64,000 nucleotides of DNA from Paraburkholderia phenazinium. Lineage in GTDB: Bacteria; Pseudomonadota; Gammaproteobacteria; Burkholderiales; Burkholderiaceae. The stretch is from positions 716,437-780,436 of the forward strand of contig NZ_FNCJ01000001.1 of the NCBI RefSeq assembly GCF_900100735.1, read 5' to 3'. Under the pieces are notes generated by a model that did no database searches, was not told the DNA's origin, and was given only the letters and a program-made list of their open reading frames with translations. A program made the position numbers and the translations under genes. Shown piece after piece: positions 34,471-44,125 of the stretch. Position 1 is the first letter of the stretch, and the number at the start of each line of letters is the position of its first letter.

Positions 34471-35457
34471 CTAAACCGCCGGCGCCACGCCGGGGTGGAC
34501 CTCGTGCACCGGCTCGTCCTCGAGCGGCTCGAGTTGCCGGCCCGCGTCACGCCATGCATCGAGACCGCCGCGCAGCGGCAGCACGTCGCTGAAACCTGCT
34601 TCGTTGAGTTGCTTGGCCATCCATGCCGCGGAAATCTCGTTCGGGCACGAACAGTAGATGACCAGTTTCTGCTCCGGCGAATACTTCGCGATGATCTCGT
34701 TGAGCTGACGCTCGTCGGCGAACTGGGTGCCGGGAATCACGAAAGGATCGAGCTTGCGCTTCTCGCGCGACCGGATGTCGAACAGCACCGGCGGCTGGCC
34801 GGCCGCGATCAGCTTGTACAGTTCGTCCACCTCCATGCGGGCGGTAGCGAGCTTCTTGATGAGCTGACGCCGGCGGATCCAGCGGTACGTTGCGTAGAGC
34901 AGCAGCAACGCGCCGATCACGACGCCCGCCATCTTGCCCAGGCGCCCGGCGCCGGCCAGCACCATGTCGATCTGCTGCGCGAACAGGGCGCCAATGATGA
35001 GACCGGTTCCAGACCATAGCGCCGCGCCGATGCTGTCGTAGGTCAGGAAGGTGCGATACGTGGTGCCCATCGCGCCCGCCATCGGGATGGAGACGATCGA
35101 CAGGCCCGGCACGAACTTCGCCACGGCGAGCACGCGCACGCCCCAGCGGCCGAAGAAGCGCTCGGTTTTCTTCACACAGGTGTCGCGCGACAGCGACAGC
35201 TTGCACAGTGTCTTGAGCGTGTTGCCGCCGTAGATACGGCCGGCGAGGTACCACACGCTGTCGCCGATCAGCGTCGCGAAGATCGCCAGGATCAGCACCG
35301 AGGCGAGCTGCGAGCCGACGGTGGCCGGATGCATGGCCGCCATCGCGCCGAACAGGACAAGACACGGCATCGCGGGCACGGGCAACCCGAGCGATGCGGC
35401 GAGCACATTGGCAAAGACGAGTGCAGGCCCGTACTGCTCCACGAGGTCATGTAGCAT
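34471..35457 (-). CDS. DedA-family membrane protein fused to a rhodanese domain
   Basis: 328 residues. The N-terminal ~200 form a DedA/SNARE-associated domain (GLPVPAMPCLVLFGAMAA; FFGRWGVRVLAVAKFVPGLSIVSIPMAGAMG; five or so hydrophobic segments). An Arg-rich linker (RWIRRRQLIKK) leads to a C-terminal ~110-residue rhodanese: VLFDIRSREKRK, then the Cys loop LVIYCSCPNEISA and PLRGGLDAWRDAG. DedA proteins move lipid carriers or phospholipids across the inner membrane. The cytoplasmic rhodanese could add sulfur or redox sensing. It is upstream of the flavoprotein on the same strand, possibly one operon. Confidence 0.88.
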   Translation of the reverse strand: MLHDLVEQYGPALVFANVLAASLGLPVPAMPCLVLFGAMAAMHPATVGSQLASVLILAIFATLIGDSVWYLAGRIYGGNTLKTLCKLSLSRDTCVKKTERFFGRWGVRVLAVAKFVPGLSIVSIPMAGAMGTTYRTFLTYDSIGAALWSGTGLIIGALFAQQIDMVLAGAGRLGKMAGVVIGALLLLYATYRWIRRRQLIKKLATARMEVDELYKLIAAGQPPVLFDIRSREKRKLDPFVIPGTQFADERQLNEIIAKYSPEQKLVIYCSCPNEISAAWMAKQLNEAGFSDVLPLRGGLDAWRDAGRQLEPLEDEPVHEVHPGVAPAV

Positions 35458-35702
35458 CGGCTTACTTCCGCGGCGTTTCCGACGGGAAGGGGAAGAGGTA
35501 ACTCAACGATTATGGACGCATTTCCAAGACGTGCAAGCGTCTGGAAACGTGACAGATGGGTGATGCGGGAGATGCGTGGCTGGGTCAGGCGCCGCGGGCG
35601 ACCACCGCGCCTGGATTGACGCGCCGGCCGGCCGGGAACGCTGTGCGGCGGTTGCCCGGCGGCCGGGCGGCGGCATTCGCGTGCGCCAATGCCGCCGCCG
35701 TT

Positions 35703-35954
35703 TTAGGTACGGTGGTTATGCTGTTCGCCCGGCAGTTCGGCGCCGTGCGCGCGAATCGCCGCGATCAGTTCCGCCGGCGTGATTTCATAACGCACTTCGC
35801 GGTGGATGCCTGGCTTGCGTTCGTCGACTTCGATCAGAAGAATACCCTTGCCGTCTTCTGTCGACTCGAGGCGCAGTGAGCGAAGTTCGCGCGCCGTTGC
35901 GTCGTCGAATTCGGTGAGCAGGGCCATTGACCCGGAAGACCCGGTAGTGCGCAT
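35703..35954 (-). CDS. small hypothetical protein
   Basis: 83 residues. The start at 35954 has GAGG 9 nt upstream; the open frame continues further but the extra part is low-complexity and unlikely. LTEFDDATARELRSLRLESTEDGKGILLIEVDERK...REVRYEITPAELIAAIRAHGAEL looks like a compact alpha/beta domain. No family is recognised. Confidence 0.6.
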   Translation of the reverse strand: MRTTGSSGSMALLTEFDDATARELRSLRLESTEDGKGILLIEVDERKPGIHREVRYEITPAELIAAIRAHGAELPGEQHNHRT

Positions 35955-36449
35955 CGAAGTTGTCCTCGTTCCGTTGTTGATCGAACCATTGTACGGGCAG
36001 CCGGTGCGCCGTGTGTCGCGCCCCGTTGACGCCGTGGCTCCACGAGCCGCCGAGAGCCGCGCCACGCTTTGCGATGCGTGATACGACAGCGTCGCGCCAG
36101 CCAGTTTAACGCGACTCATTGTTTCGCCGGATGCATTTTTCATGCCCCGCCGCGGTGCAACCGTTCCCGCCGATTGTCATGCCCCTGACGCGTAGCCGGG
36201 TTAGGGGCATGCGCGCTGCAAATGTGCGCCGCGCAACGCCGTTGCACGCGGGCGGGGCATTCTCTTGCAGTAAACGGTGCGCCCCCTGTCGCCGTTGACC
36301 GGCGCGTTGGCTGTGGGTTTTTAATGGCGGCCTTTTTTGTGGCTGAGACGTCCGCAGGTATTTATTGCTGTTTCATGCGCCTGGCATGTTCACCGGAGTT
36401 TGTAAATTGCCGTTTTTATGCGCGGTAGCGCACACAAAATCGAGCACAC
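35955..36449. other. gene-free region
   Basis: 495 bp with no convincing gene. The only clear structure is the perfect inverted repeat CATGCCCCT (36178-36186) / AGGGGCATG (36203-36211) over a 16-nt loop. Confidence 0.5.
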
Positions 36450-36482
36450 AAAAAAATAGCCCGTCCTGTGAAGGGCGGGCTA
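36450..36482 (-). terminator. rho-independent terminator of the chemoreceptor gene
   Basis: On the - strand, TAGCCCGCCCT pairs with AGGACGGGCTA (one G-T pair, 3-4 nt loop) followed by seven T. It lies about 110 bp beyond the chemoreceptor stop. Confidence 0.85.
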
Positions 36483-36591
36483 CTAAAACGCCGTTTTTAC
36501 TCGGGTCAGCCGACCCGCACAACCGGGGCGCTGACGCAGTCATGCTGAGCCGCAGACGACCCTTTGTCGAGGTGGGAGTAACGCCGATCTA

Positions 36592-38241
36592 TCAGACCAA
36601 AGCCGGTTCCTGCGACTCGGCGTGGCGGGCCGGCGCGTCGCTTCTGGAAGCGTTGGACATGCGGCTTGCCGAGCCCTGCGTCGCGTCGGCGACCGTGAAC
36701 AGCCGCACCGCTTCATCCAGCACATCGGCCTGTTCCGCGAGGCGTTGCGCCGTCGCGGCGGCCTGCTCGACGAGGGTGGCATTCTGCTGCGTTGCGCCGT
36801 CGAGATGCGTGACGGCCTGATTCACCTGGCGGATGCCTTCCGCCTGCTCGCTGCTGGCATTCGCCACTTCGACGATGATCGACGAGACGCGGCTGACCGC
36901 TTCGTCGATCACGCGCATCTGCGAGGTGGTGCGCGCCACCAGTTCGGTGCCTTGCGCGATTTCGGTGACGCTCGCTTCCACCACCGACTTGATCTCCTTC
37001 GACGAGGCCGCGCAGCGCTGCGCGAGCGTGCGCACCTCGCCGGCGACCACCGCGAACGAGCGCCCCGCTTCGCCTGCGCGGGCCGCTTCGACGGCTGCGT
37101 TGAGCGCGAGGATATTGGTCTGAAACGCGATGCCGTCGATCACCCCGGTGATGTCGGCAATCCGCTTCGAAGCTGCGGTGATGCCCGCCATGGTCTGCTC
37201 TACCTGGCCGGCGATCTTGCCGCCTACGGCCGCTGCGGCCTGGGCATCCTTGGCCAGGTCGAGCGCCCGCACGCTGGCGTCGGCATTGGCCTGCACGGTG
37301 GTGGTGAGCTGGTCCATGGTCGCGGCGGTCTCTTCCAGCGAGGCGGCCTGCAACTCGGTGCGGCGCGCCAGATCGACATTGCCGCTCGAGATCTCGCGGG
37401 CCGCGTCGAGCATGCCGGTGATCTGCGAGCGCACATCGGAGACGATGGCGGCAAGATTCGCCTTCAACTGGTTGAGCGCCTGCAGCACTTCGCCGAGGTC
37501 GTCGTGACGTGCAATCACGAGATCCGTGGTCAGATCGCCGGCGGCCAGACGCGTGGCGAACCCCGACATGTCGCGCATCGGCTCGGCCAGATGGCGCGCC
37601 AGCAACTGCCATGAGACCACGCTGATCAAGGCGGTGACGCCGAAGGCGATCCAGAACGCCAGCGGCGGCGTGCCGTTCCACGCGGCGAGGCCAGTCAGCA
37701 GCAAGGCGAGCGGCGCCAGCGCATAGCCGAACGCCGCACGGGTCGCCACCGGCAGGCGCATCGTCGCCTGCAGCCGGCCCGCCAGGCCGGTTCGCACGAC
37801 GGTGCCGCGATGCAGCTTGTGCGAGCGCGATTTGCCCTCGCGAATCCGCGCATACAGCGCGTCAGCGGCGCGCACGGCCTCGCGCGACGGTTTCACGCGC
37901 ACGCTCAGATAGCCGACCACCGTGCCTTTTTCGACCACCGGCGTGACGCTGGCCTGCACCCAATAGTGGTCGCCGTTCTTGCGCCGGTTCTTGACCAGCG
38001 CGGTCCACGGACGGCCGCTGCGAATCGTCGTCCACAGGTCGGCGAAGGCCTCGCGAGGCATGTCCGGATGGCGGATCAGATTGTGCGGCTGGCCGATCAG
38101 CTCCTCTTTCGAATAGCCGGAGACGGCAATGAACGCCGGATTGCAGTATTCGATGCGGCCGGTCAGGTCGGTCGCGGACACGAGCATCTGGGAGGAAGGG
38201 TATTCGTACTCTTGCTGGGTAACAGGCTGGTTATTGCGCAT
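36592..38241 (-). CDS. PAS-domain methyl-accepting chemotaxis protein (Aer-like)
   Basis: 549 residues. Start 38241 has AAGGA 5 nt upstream. Order: PAS domain at ~15-120 ([40 protein letters not shown]), two adjacent membrane spans at ~170-215 with almost no periplasmic loop, HAMP, and an MCP signalling domain with the hairpin tip [39 protein letters not shown]. It should sense a cytoplasmic redox or energy signal, as Aer does. No NWETF-like CheR/CheB tether is seen at the C-terminus. It is divergent from the hybrid kinase. Confidence 0.9.
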   Translation of the reverse strand: MRNNQPVTQQEYEYPSSQMLVSATDLTGRIEYCNPAFIAVSGYSKEELIGQPHNLIRHPDMPREAFADLWTTIRSGRPWTALVKNRRKNGDHYWVQASVTPVVEKGTVVGYLSVRVKPSREAVRAADALYARIREGKSRSHKLHRGTVVRTGLAGRLQATMRLPVATRAAFGYALAPLALLLTGLAAWNGTPPLAFWIAFGVTALISVVSWQLLARHLAEPMRDMSGFATRLAAGDLTTDLVIARHDDLGEVLQALNQLKANLAAIVSDVRSQITGMLDAAREISSGNVDLARRTELQAASLEETAATMDQLTTTVQANADASVRALDLAKDAQAAAAVGGKIAGQVEQTMAGITAASKRIADITGVIDGIAFQTNILALNAAVEAARAGEAGRSFAVVAGEVRTLAQRCAASSKEIKSVVEASVTEIAQGTELVARTTSQMRVIDEAVSRVSSIIVEVANASSEQAEGIRQVNQAVTHLDGATQQNATLVEQAAATAQRLAEQADVLDEAVRLFTVADATQGSASRMSNASRSDAPARHAESQEPALV

Positions 38242-38363
38242 TGCTTTCCTTGCAGGGTGGGCGCGCACACGGCGCAGTCCATTCGTCGCTGCAAGCTTTA
38301 ACGGCATTAACCTCATGACCTTTAGGGTTTTCCTGGTGTTCCACTCAGGTTTAGAGGACATCT

Positions 38364-38380
38364 GGCCGTTATTAACGGCC
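38364..38380. promoter_or_regulatory. palindrome in the chemoreceptor/kinase divergent region
   Basis: GGCCGTTATTAACGGCC: two perfect 8-bp arms around one T, in the middle of the 303-bp divergent promoter region. Confidence 0.4.
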
Positions 38381-38544
38381 CTCGCCGATGCTGGATGCAT
38401 GCGTTTGCCGGATGCATCGAACGCGCTACACTGCGCCGGACAGTGCGATAAGTCCGCAGAGGCGACTGCTTGCGAACGAAGCCAGTAGCGGTTTGCCCGT
38501 GCGAATGACGCTAACCACGCGAATCACGCGAACGACGGGACCCC

Positions 38545-41500
38545 ATGCAGAAGACCCTCGACCGTACCCAGGCGTCGCTTGCCGAAGCTTTTGCCTCGCT
38601 GGCGAAAAACGCGAAACGCCAGCAGTACCACTATCTTGCGACGATCGTCACCCTGATGGTCATCGTGGTGGTCTCCGCGGTGCTGGCCGCCGTGCTGGCG
38701 GCCGGCAAGCAACTGGACTATCGCCGCGGTCTTTTCACCCAGTATGTCGCCGATATCTCCCTGCTGATGCATGGCGAGGTCTCGTTCTTGCGGCGCACCG
38801 AACTGACTGTCCAGTTCTACCAACAAACTGCCGAGGTGCGCAGCCTGCCCGAGAGCGTCGCCGCTTCGATCCAGCAAAGCGGTGTGGCGCTGGGCGATGC
38901 CGGCACTGACGGGTCGCACTTCGACCTGGTGGTAGCCGAGTCGGCTCGCAATGCCTGGGGCGCTGCGCTGAACGAGAAGCTCTGGCGCCTGTATGAGGCG
39001 GGGCAGTCCACGCTCGCCACGCAGCAGGCGTTCGAGCTGAATCATCGCGCCATGCTGATCGGATTGGCCGACGACTATGCGGTGGTGATGCCGTCGATCC
39101 AGGCTGCCGCGGACGGCCACGTGCGGCCGCTTCAGCCCTCCGATATCGCAGCGCTGCGCGCTACGCTGTTGCATGAACTGCAGGCGCAGACCGGCCGGCG
39201 ACTGCCGGCCAGAAACGAGCGGGTGTGGGTAGGGCCGTATGTCGATCCGCAACTGGGCGTACCGGTCATGACCGCGCTGAGCGCCTATTACGCGGGCAAT
39301 ACGCCGATCATGTTGATGACGATGAGCATCCCTGTGGATGCGCTTGTCGGCCGCATGTACCGCCATTCCCACGTAGGCACGCTGCTGCTGCTGAGCGCCG
39401 ACCAACGTGCGGTCGTCTCGTCACCTCCGCTCCCTGTGCAAACCGCGCGTATGTTGCAAACGACAGCCGCACAGATGCCGGACGATACGTATCGATACAC
39501 CAGTCAAGGCGCGATTCTGCGCGGGCCGCTCATGCCTGGCTTCGGTTCGCTGCTTGGCTATTTGTCCTGGGGCAGCCTGGCGGCGGCGCTGGCCTGGCAA
39601 TTTGCGGCGATCGCGTGCGGCGCGCTGCTCCTGCTGGCTGGGATCGCGTTGACCGCGCGCTTCTGGGGATTGCGCCTGTTGCGCACCAATTGCGCTCAAA
39701 CGGCGCGGGCGCTGGAGAACGAGGCCATCAACCATGTGCTCGTCAGCGCTACGCCGATCGGCCTGTGCATTGTTCGTCGCAGCGACTATTCGATCGTGAC
39801 CGCGAATGCTCTCGCTGTCGAGTGGTTGCAGTGCGCGCCGTCCGCAAGCACGCTGCCTGCGCATATTGTTGCGGCTTTCCAGAGCGGCTTGCCCGCTGCG
39901 GGGGAGGCCAGGATAGCCACCTTCGCCGTGCCGCTTCAGCCGGGGCAAACCGACCTCGCCAGCGCACAGTTTCTGCAATTTACCTGTTCTCCCGCCCGCT
40001 ATGCCGGTGAGGACGTGCTGTTCTGCGCGGTCCTCGATATCACCTCGCAGCATGCGCTCGAAACCCAACTGCGCTCGGCCCAGCAGGCGACCGAGACGGC
40101 GATGCGGGAGCGCTCGAATTTCTTTGCCTCGATGAGCCATGAGATTCGCACGCCGTTGAACGCCTTGCTCGGCAACCTGGAGTTGTTTTCGCGCACGCCG
40201 GGTCTGGAAGCGCACGAGCAGCGTTTGCGCGCGCTCGATCTGGCGGCCGACGCGCTGCGCCGCATCGTCAACGACATCCTCGACTTTTCGAAGATCGACG
40301 CGGGCGAGATGAAGCTGGTGACGGAATCGTTCCGGCCCATCGACGATTTCGAGAATCTTGCGCTGTCGTACGCGCCGATGACCCGAGGGCGCCCGATTCG
40401 TTTCTATGCCCACCTCTCGCCGACGCTGGATCAGACCTTGCGCGGCGACCGCACCCGCATCGCGCAGATCGTCAATAACCTGTTGAGCAACGCCTTCAAA
40501 TTCACTTCTTCCGGCAAGATCATGCTTGGCGCCGAGGTGCTGACCGATACGCAGGGCCGCAGCGTTCTCCAATGCCGGGTCTGCGACTCGGGGATTGGCA
40601 TGGACCCGTCGCTGGTGGCGCGCATCTTTCGCCCGTTCGTGCAGGGCGAGGCCACCACGTCCAGCCGGTATGGTGGGACAGGGCTCGGCTTGTCGATCTG
40701 CGCGAGCTTGTGCGAACTGATGGGCGGCCACATTTCGGTGGAAAGCGTGAAGGGCGTGGGGAGCGCTTTTAGCGTCTCGATTCCGATGGCGCTTCCGCCC
40801 GATGAAGAGCGTGTGCCGCGGACCACGCCCGCGCGGCGCGGCAACGTACTGGTCGTGTGTCAGGAGAGTGTGTCCGGCCAGATTATCGGCGACGGGTTAG
40901 GGCTGTACGGATGGTTCATCCGCAGCGTCACGTCAGTGCAAGCCGCCGAGGAATGGTTGCAGAGCAACCGTCCCCTCGTGCTGGTTGTGACCGGCGAGTA
41001 CGGCCTCGATGTGATCGCCGCGCTGCGCGCTGCGCAGCCGGTGAACGCGGTCTGGATTACGCGCGAGGGGCCGCATCGTCCGACGCCGCGCGGCGAAGGC
41101 GTGCTCGAAGTGAGCGAGTTCAGTCACACGGCGATTGTCGCGGCGGTGGACCTTGCCGCGAGCGGGACGCGCCACGGCGTCAACCCGGCTCACGCACTGG
41201 GAACTCAGGGCGCTACGCAGCCTGCGATGCCTCTGGCGGTTGCTTCGGTTGCCGAACAAGCGCTGCGAGGTTTGGTCGTTCTGGTGGCGGAGGATAACCC
41301 GCTCAATCAGTCGTTGATTGTCGAGCAATTGACCACGCTCGGATGCGAGCCGATTCTCGCAGGCGACGGCCGCCAGGCGCTCGCGGTGCTCGAGCATACG
41401 GAAGTCGACGTCGTCTTGACCGATATTCACATGCCCGTCATGGACGGCTATGAACTGCTCGCGGCACTGCGCCGCTTGCATCCTGGCCTGCCGGTGCTCG

Positions 41501-42051
41501 CGTTCAGTGCGGTCACCGATACTCAGCAAACCGAGGAATGGCGCCAGCGCGGTTTCGCCGGCCACATTCCCAAGCCGACTTCGCTCAAGGCATTGGAGGC
41601 GGCGCTCGGCGCGTTGGCGGCGAATGAGGATGAGGCGGCTGAATCTGCGTTCGAGCCGGTCGAGGCACAAGCCCAGTCCCTTGCCGCCACGATCGAGTCC
41701 GGACGACAGCCTGGTGCCGTTCCGCGGGGTACGACCGATCCGGCAGACACCTTCGAGGTGCAGAACAAGGCTCGTTATGTAGCCATGCTAAAGGACCATC
41801 TTGGGACCGACCTGCCCAAGCTGTTGGCTATCGTCGAGCGCTGCGACCGCGTCGCGTTGCGCGACTGGGCGCATAGTGCGGGGGGCGGCTTCCTGATCGT
41901 GGGAGAACCGCAGTTCGCGGCGCAATGCCGCGAACTGCAAAGCCTGTGTCAGAAGCACGAGCAATGGAACGAGCAGATGGCCGGCCTCGCCATGGCCTTG
42001 CACGAAGGTTTGCGCAGCCATTTTGGCCTCGATGAGGCATCGCTGCACTGA
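38545..42051 (+). CDS. hybrid sensor histidine kinase with receiver and HPt domains
   Basis: 1168 residues. TM1 is at ~29-53, a ~290-residue periplasmic sensor follows, then TM2 at ~350-372, a PAS-like region and the kinase. The H-box is FFASMSHEIRTPLNALLGNLE (His532), with the N box QIVNNLLSNAFKFTSSGKI and G boxes CDSGIGMD and YGGTGLGLSI. After a degenerate receiver-like segment (~770-860) comes a full receiver: VAEDNPLN, phospho-acceptor Asp960 in LTDIHMPVMDGYE. The C-terminal HPt has His1110 in DWAHSAGGGFLIVG. This BvgS/RcsC-like layout implies a four-step phosphorelay. The separate output regulator is not next to it. Confidence 0.9.
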   Translation: MQKTLDRTQASLAEAFASLAKNAKRQQYHYLATIVTLMVIVVVSAVLAAVLAAGKQLDYRRGLFTQYVADISLLMHGEVSFLRRTELTVQFYQQTAEVRSLPESVAASIQQSGVALGDAGTDGSHFDLVVAESARNAWGAALNEKLWRLYEAGQSTLATQQAFELNHRAMLIGLADDYAVVMPSIQAAADGHVRPLQPSDIAALRATLLHELQAQTGRRLPARNERVWVGPYVDPQLGVPVMTALSAYYAGNTPIMLMTMSIPVDALVGRMYRHSHVGTLLLLSADQRAVVSSPPLPVQTARMLQTTAAQMPDDTYRYTSQGAILRGPLMPGFGSLLGYLSWGSLAAALAWQFAAIACGALLLLAGIALTARFWGLRLLRTNCAQTARALENEAINHVLVSATPIGLCIVRRSDYSIVTANALAVEWLQCAPSASTLPAHIVAAFQSGLPAAGEARIATFAVPLQPGQTDLASAQFLQFTCSPARYAGEDVLFCAVLDITSQHALETQLRSAQQATETAMRERSNFFASMSHEIRTPLNALLGNLELFSRTPGLEAHEQRLRALDLAADALRRIVNDILDFSKIDAGEMKLVTESFRPIDDFENLALSYAPMTRGRPIRFYAHLSPTLDQTLRGDRTRIAQIVNNLLSNAFKFTSSGKIMLGAEVLTDTQGRSVLQCRVCDSGIGMDPSLVARIFRPFVQGEATTSSRYGGTGLGLSICASLCELMGGHISVESVKGVGSAFSVSIPMALPPDEERVPRTTPARRGNVLVVCQESVSGQIIGDGLGLYGWFIRSVTSVQAAEEWLQSNRPLVLVVTGEYGLDVIAALRAAQPVNAVWITREGPHRPTPRGEGVLEVSEFSHTAIVAAVDLAASGTRHGVNPAHALGTQGATQPAMPLAVASVAEQALRGLVVLVAEDNPLNQSLIVEQLTTLGCEPILAGDGRQALAVLEHTEVDVVLTDIHMPVMDGYELLAALRRLHPGLPVLAFSAVTDTQQTEEWRQRGFAGHIPKPTSLKALEAALGALAANEDEAAESAFEPVEAQAQSLAATIESGRQPGAVPRGTTDPADTFEVQNKARYVAMLKDHLGTDLPKLLAIVERCDRVALRDWAHSAGGGFLIVGEPQFAAQCRELQSLCQKHEQWNEQMAGLAMALHEGLRSHFGLDEASLH

Positions 42052-42149
42052 TCGCGGTTCTAAAACGCAACACGTCCGTTCAATGTCACGCGGACGGCAT
42101 TTTTCGCATGCTACGATGGGTTGCGATGTGACCGATGGTCGAGTGAGCG

Positions 42150-42767
42150 ATGGCAACCCTTTACGACAAGCTTGGCGTTCAGCCGAACGCCACCGGCGAA
42201 GAGATCAAGCGGGCGTACCGAAAGGCTGCGATGCGCTGGCATCCCGATCGCAACGTCGGCGCCGAAGAGGCGGCGCGCACCGCGTTTCAGGACATCAAGG
42301 ACGCATATAACATCCTGTCCGATGCGGCGCAACGGAAGGTCTACGACGCGGTGTACGCCGAACAGATGCGTACATGGGAAGCCCGCCGCCAGCGCATGGA
42401 GCGGGAACGGGCCGAGCGTGAAGAAGCGGCGCGCGCTGCCGAACAGGCGGCTTACGCAAAGAGGGTGGCGCTCGCGATGCGCTTCGCAGACGAAGGTTAT
42501 AACCGCGACGTGGTGTTCGGCGTGCTGCTCGGGCAGCAATGCGAGGCCAGCCTCGCGGGACGGATTGCGGACAGCGCGCTGGCGCTGCATGCGTCTCGTC
42601 AGCAGCAAAGTGTGCCTGCCGAACCCGTGGCCGACGAGCCCGTGCAACCCAGCGAGTCCGCGCAACCCAGCGAACCTGCTGCAGCGCGCCACGATCATGA
42701 ACCGGCCACCCACGGCAGCACCCTCAGCGGGCTGTGGTTTCAATTCCTGAATGGTCTGCGATTCTGA
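42150..42767 (+). CDS. J-domain protein
   Basis: 205 residues. The N-terminal J domain is complete (TLYDKLGVQPNATGEEIKRAYRKAAMRWHPDRNVG..., with HPD). A charged, Arg/Glu-rich helix and a Pro/Gln/Ser-rich stretch with a short repeat (QPSE) follow. There is no Gly/Phe or zinc-finger region, so it is a type III co-chaperone that would recruit a DnaK-type Hsp70 to a specific client. Confidence 0.88.
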   Translation: MATLYDKLGVQPNATGEEIKRAYRKAAMRWHPDRNVGAEEAARTAFQDIKDAYNILSDAAQRKVYDAVYAEQMRTWEARRQRMERERAEREEAARAAEQAAYAKRVALAMRFADEGYNRDVVFGVLLGQQCEASLAGRIADSALALHASRQQQSVPAEPVADEPVQPSESAQPSEPAAARHDHEPATHGSTLSGLWFQFLNGLRF

Positions 42768-42797
42768 GTCTCGCAGCTGGCGTAGGCCATTGCAAAA

Positions 42798-42818
42798 AGA
42801 GCGCTGTTAATGCGCTCT
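42798..42818 (+). terminator. hairpin after the J-domain gene
   Basis: AGAGCGC (42798-42804) and GCGCTCT (42812-42818) form a perfect 7-bp stem; no T-run follows. Confidence 0.4.
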
Positions 42819-42857
42819 GATTGCTTATAGTAGAAGTGTGCTGGAGCAGCGCAATCG

Positions 42858-42887
42858 TCTTGCACGGGATCGGAGTAAGTGCTTTGC
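42858..42887 (+). repeat. 30-bp leader element, copy 2
   Basis: Starts TCTTGCACGGGATCGGAGTA and ends AGTGCTTTGC. It matches the 24844-24873 element at 27 of 30 bases and ends 32 nt before the next start codon. The pairing partner seen in copy 1 is absent here. Confidence 0.6.
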
Positions 42888-42919
42888 ATGACGCGCACAT
42901 TTGATGGGGGAACGGTGCG

Positions 42920-43258
42920 ATGACAACAGCAACCGGTTCAGCCTACGCGATGGGAACGAGCACGCCCGCATCGCTGCGGGAGCTCGCCAGCTATCTGGAA
43001 CTGGCGCTCGATGCGGGTCAAGCCGTGGTCGTGATGCGATATGGCGAGAATCACCGCTCGGTGTACATCGGCGACCCTGCTGATTCGCTGGACACCTTGT
43101 CGAGCAGTGACGCGCTCGCGGCCCACCTCGCGGACGAGATGCTGGCTTTGACCGAGCCGGGGATGAACCGGATCACAGCCGACGGCCAGGTGTATCGGTT
43201 CACGCGAACGCATCGATATATCGAGGACCGGCAGGCGGTGATTTTCGCTCCGGCTTGA
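42920..43258 (+). CDS. hypothetical protein with conserved leader element
   Basis: 112 residues, soluble. SLRELASYLELALDAGQAVVVMRYGENHRSVYIGDP then TADGQVYRFTRTHRYIEDRQAVIFAPA; a small alpha/beta domain, family not recognised. It is monocistronic between the leader element and a strong terminator, which suggests it is expressed in its own right. Confidence 0.65.
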   Translation: MTTATGSAYAMGTSTPASLRELASYLELALDAGQAVVVMRYGENHRSVYIGDPADSLDTLSSSDALAAHLADEMLALTEPGMNRITADGQVYRFTRTHRYIEDRQAVIFAPA

Positions 43259-43299
43259 GCGGACCGGCACAACGTTAGCGCAAGCCCGCTCCCACAAAA

Positions 43300-43329
43300 G
43301 CAAAAAGCGAACCGAAGTTCGCTTTTTGC
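43300..43329. terminator. bidirectional rho-independent terminator
   Basis: GCAAAAAGCGAAC (43300-43312) and GTTCGCTTTTTGC (43317-43329) pair perfectly over a CGAA loop, with A/T runs on both sides. It serves the hypothetical gene and the convergent phasin gene. Confidence 0.88.
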
Positions 43330-43380
43330 AAATCTGCGTTATCTATTCGCCACCGGTGGCAGCGAACCAAACGCTATGTC

Positions 43381-43875
43381 TTACGCGCCGGCGGAGACGG
43401 TCGCCACTAATTGCTTGGCGGCCTTGCTAGCCGATTCGTACGTGGCGTTGGCTGCCGAAAATGCCGAGTTCCATGCTGCTACCGCGCCTTCGCTGCCGGC
43501 CGGTGCGTTCTTTGCCAGGCTTTCGATGAAGCCTTGTGCGTCTTTCTGGGCTTTCTGAAGCTGTGCCGTGGCGGCGCTCGAGAAGTCGGCTTGTGCACCC
43601 GAGAGGATTTCATGCACATGACGGCCGTATGCCGCGGCCTTTTCCGATGCCGGCTGCGACAGGCTAGCCGAGAGGGCAACCAGTTCGCTCGGATCTTTCA
43701 CCGTGAGGGCCTTGGTCACGACTTCTTGCGTTTCGGCCAGCGTGGCTTTGCCGACTTGCAGATTCAGGGCAACCAGCTTTTCGATGCTTGCAAACGCCTG
43801 GTTCGCGAAGCCGAACAGGGTTTCGAGGCTAGCTTGCTGTGCGGCGATCAATTGTTGGGGGGTAAGCGTGCTCAT
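43381..43875 (-). CDS. phaP: phasin (PHA granule-associated protein)
   Basis: 164 residues, nearly all helical, of the Phasin_2 family: LTPQQLIAAQQASLETLFGFANQAFASIEKLVALNLQ at the start and an amphipathic, Ala/Gln-rich body. Phasins coat polyhydroxyalkanoate granules and limit their size. ATG 43875 was chosen, with GGAG 5 nt upstream. Confidence 0.92.
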   Translation of the reverse strand: MSTLTPQQLIAAQQASLETLFGFANQAFASIEKLVALNLQVGKATLAETQEVVTKALTVKDPSELVALSASLSQPASEKAAAYGRHVHEILSGAQADFSSAATAQLQKAQKDAQGFIESLAKNAPAGSEGAVAAWNSAFSAANATYESASKAAKQLVATVSAGA

Positions 43876-44125
43876 CACTGCTCCAAAGGGTAAGGCGGCG
43901 AGTGCGAGAGGGCTCTAAGTGAACAAGATCCGCGCGCCGCAAGGGCTGAAAGTGGGTTGCTGCAGTGCAACAAAAACAGATTCTACGGGGTAATCCCGAA
44001 AAGTCAACGGATTTCGCAAGGTTTGCGAAGCGCTGCTCCGGGCGGCCCAAGGGCTGGTCTTTGAAGTCCGCGTCTGCTCGCTCGTTTCACTCACAGAGAT
44101 CCCTCGTGCATACGGAGAGCTGCTG

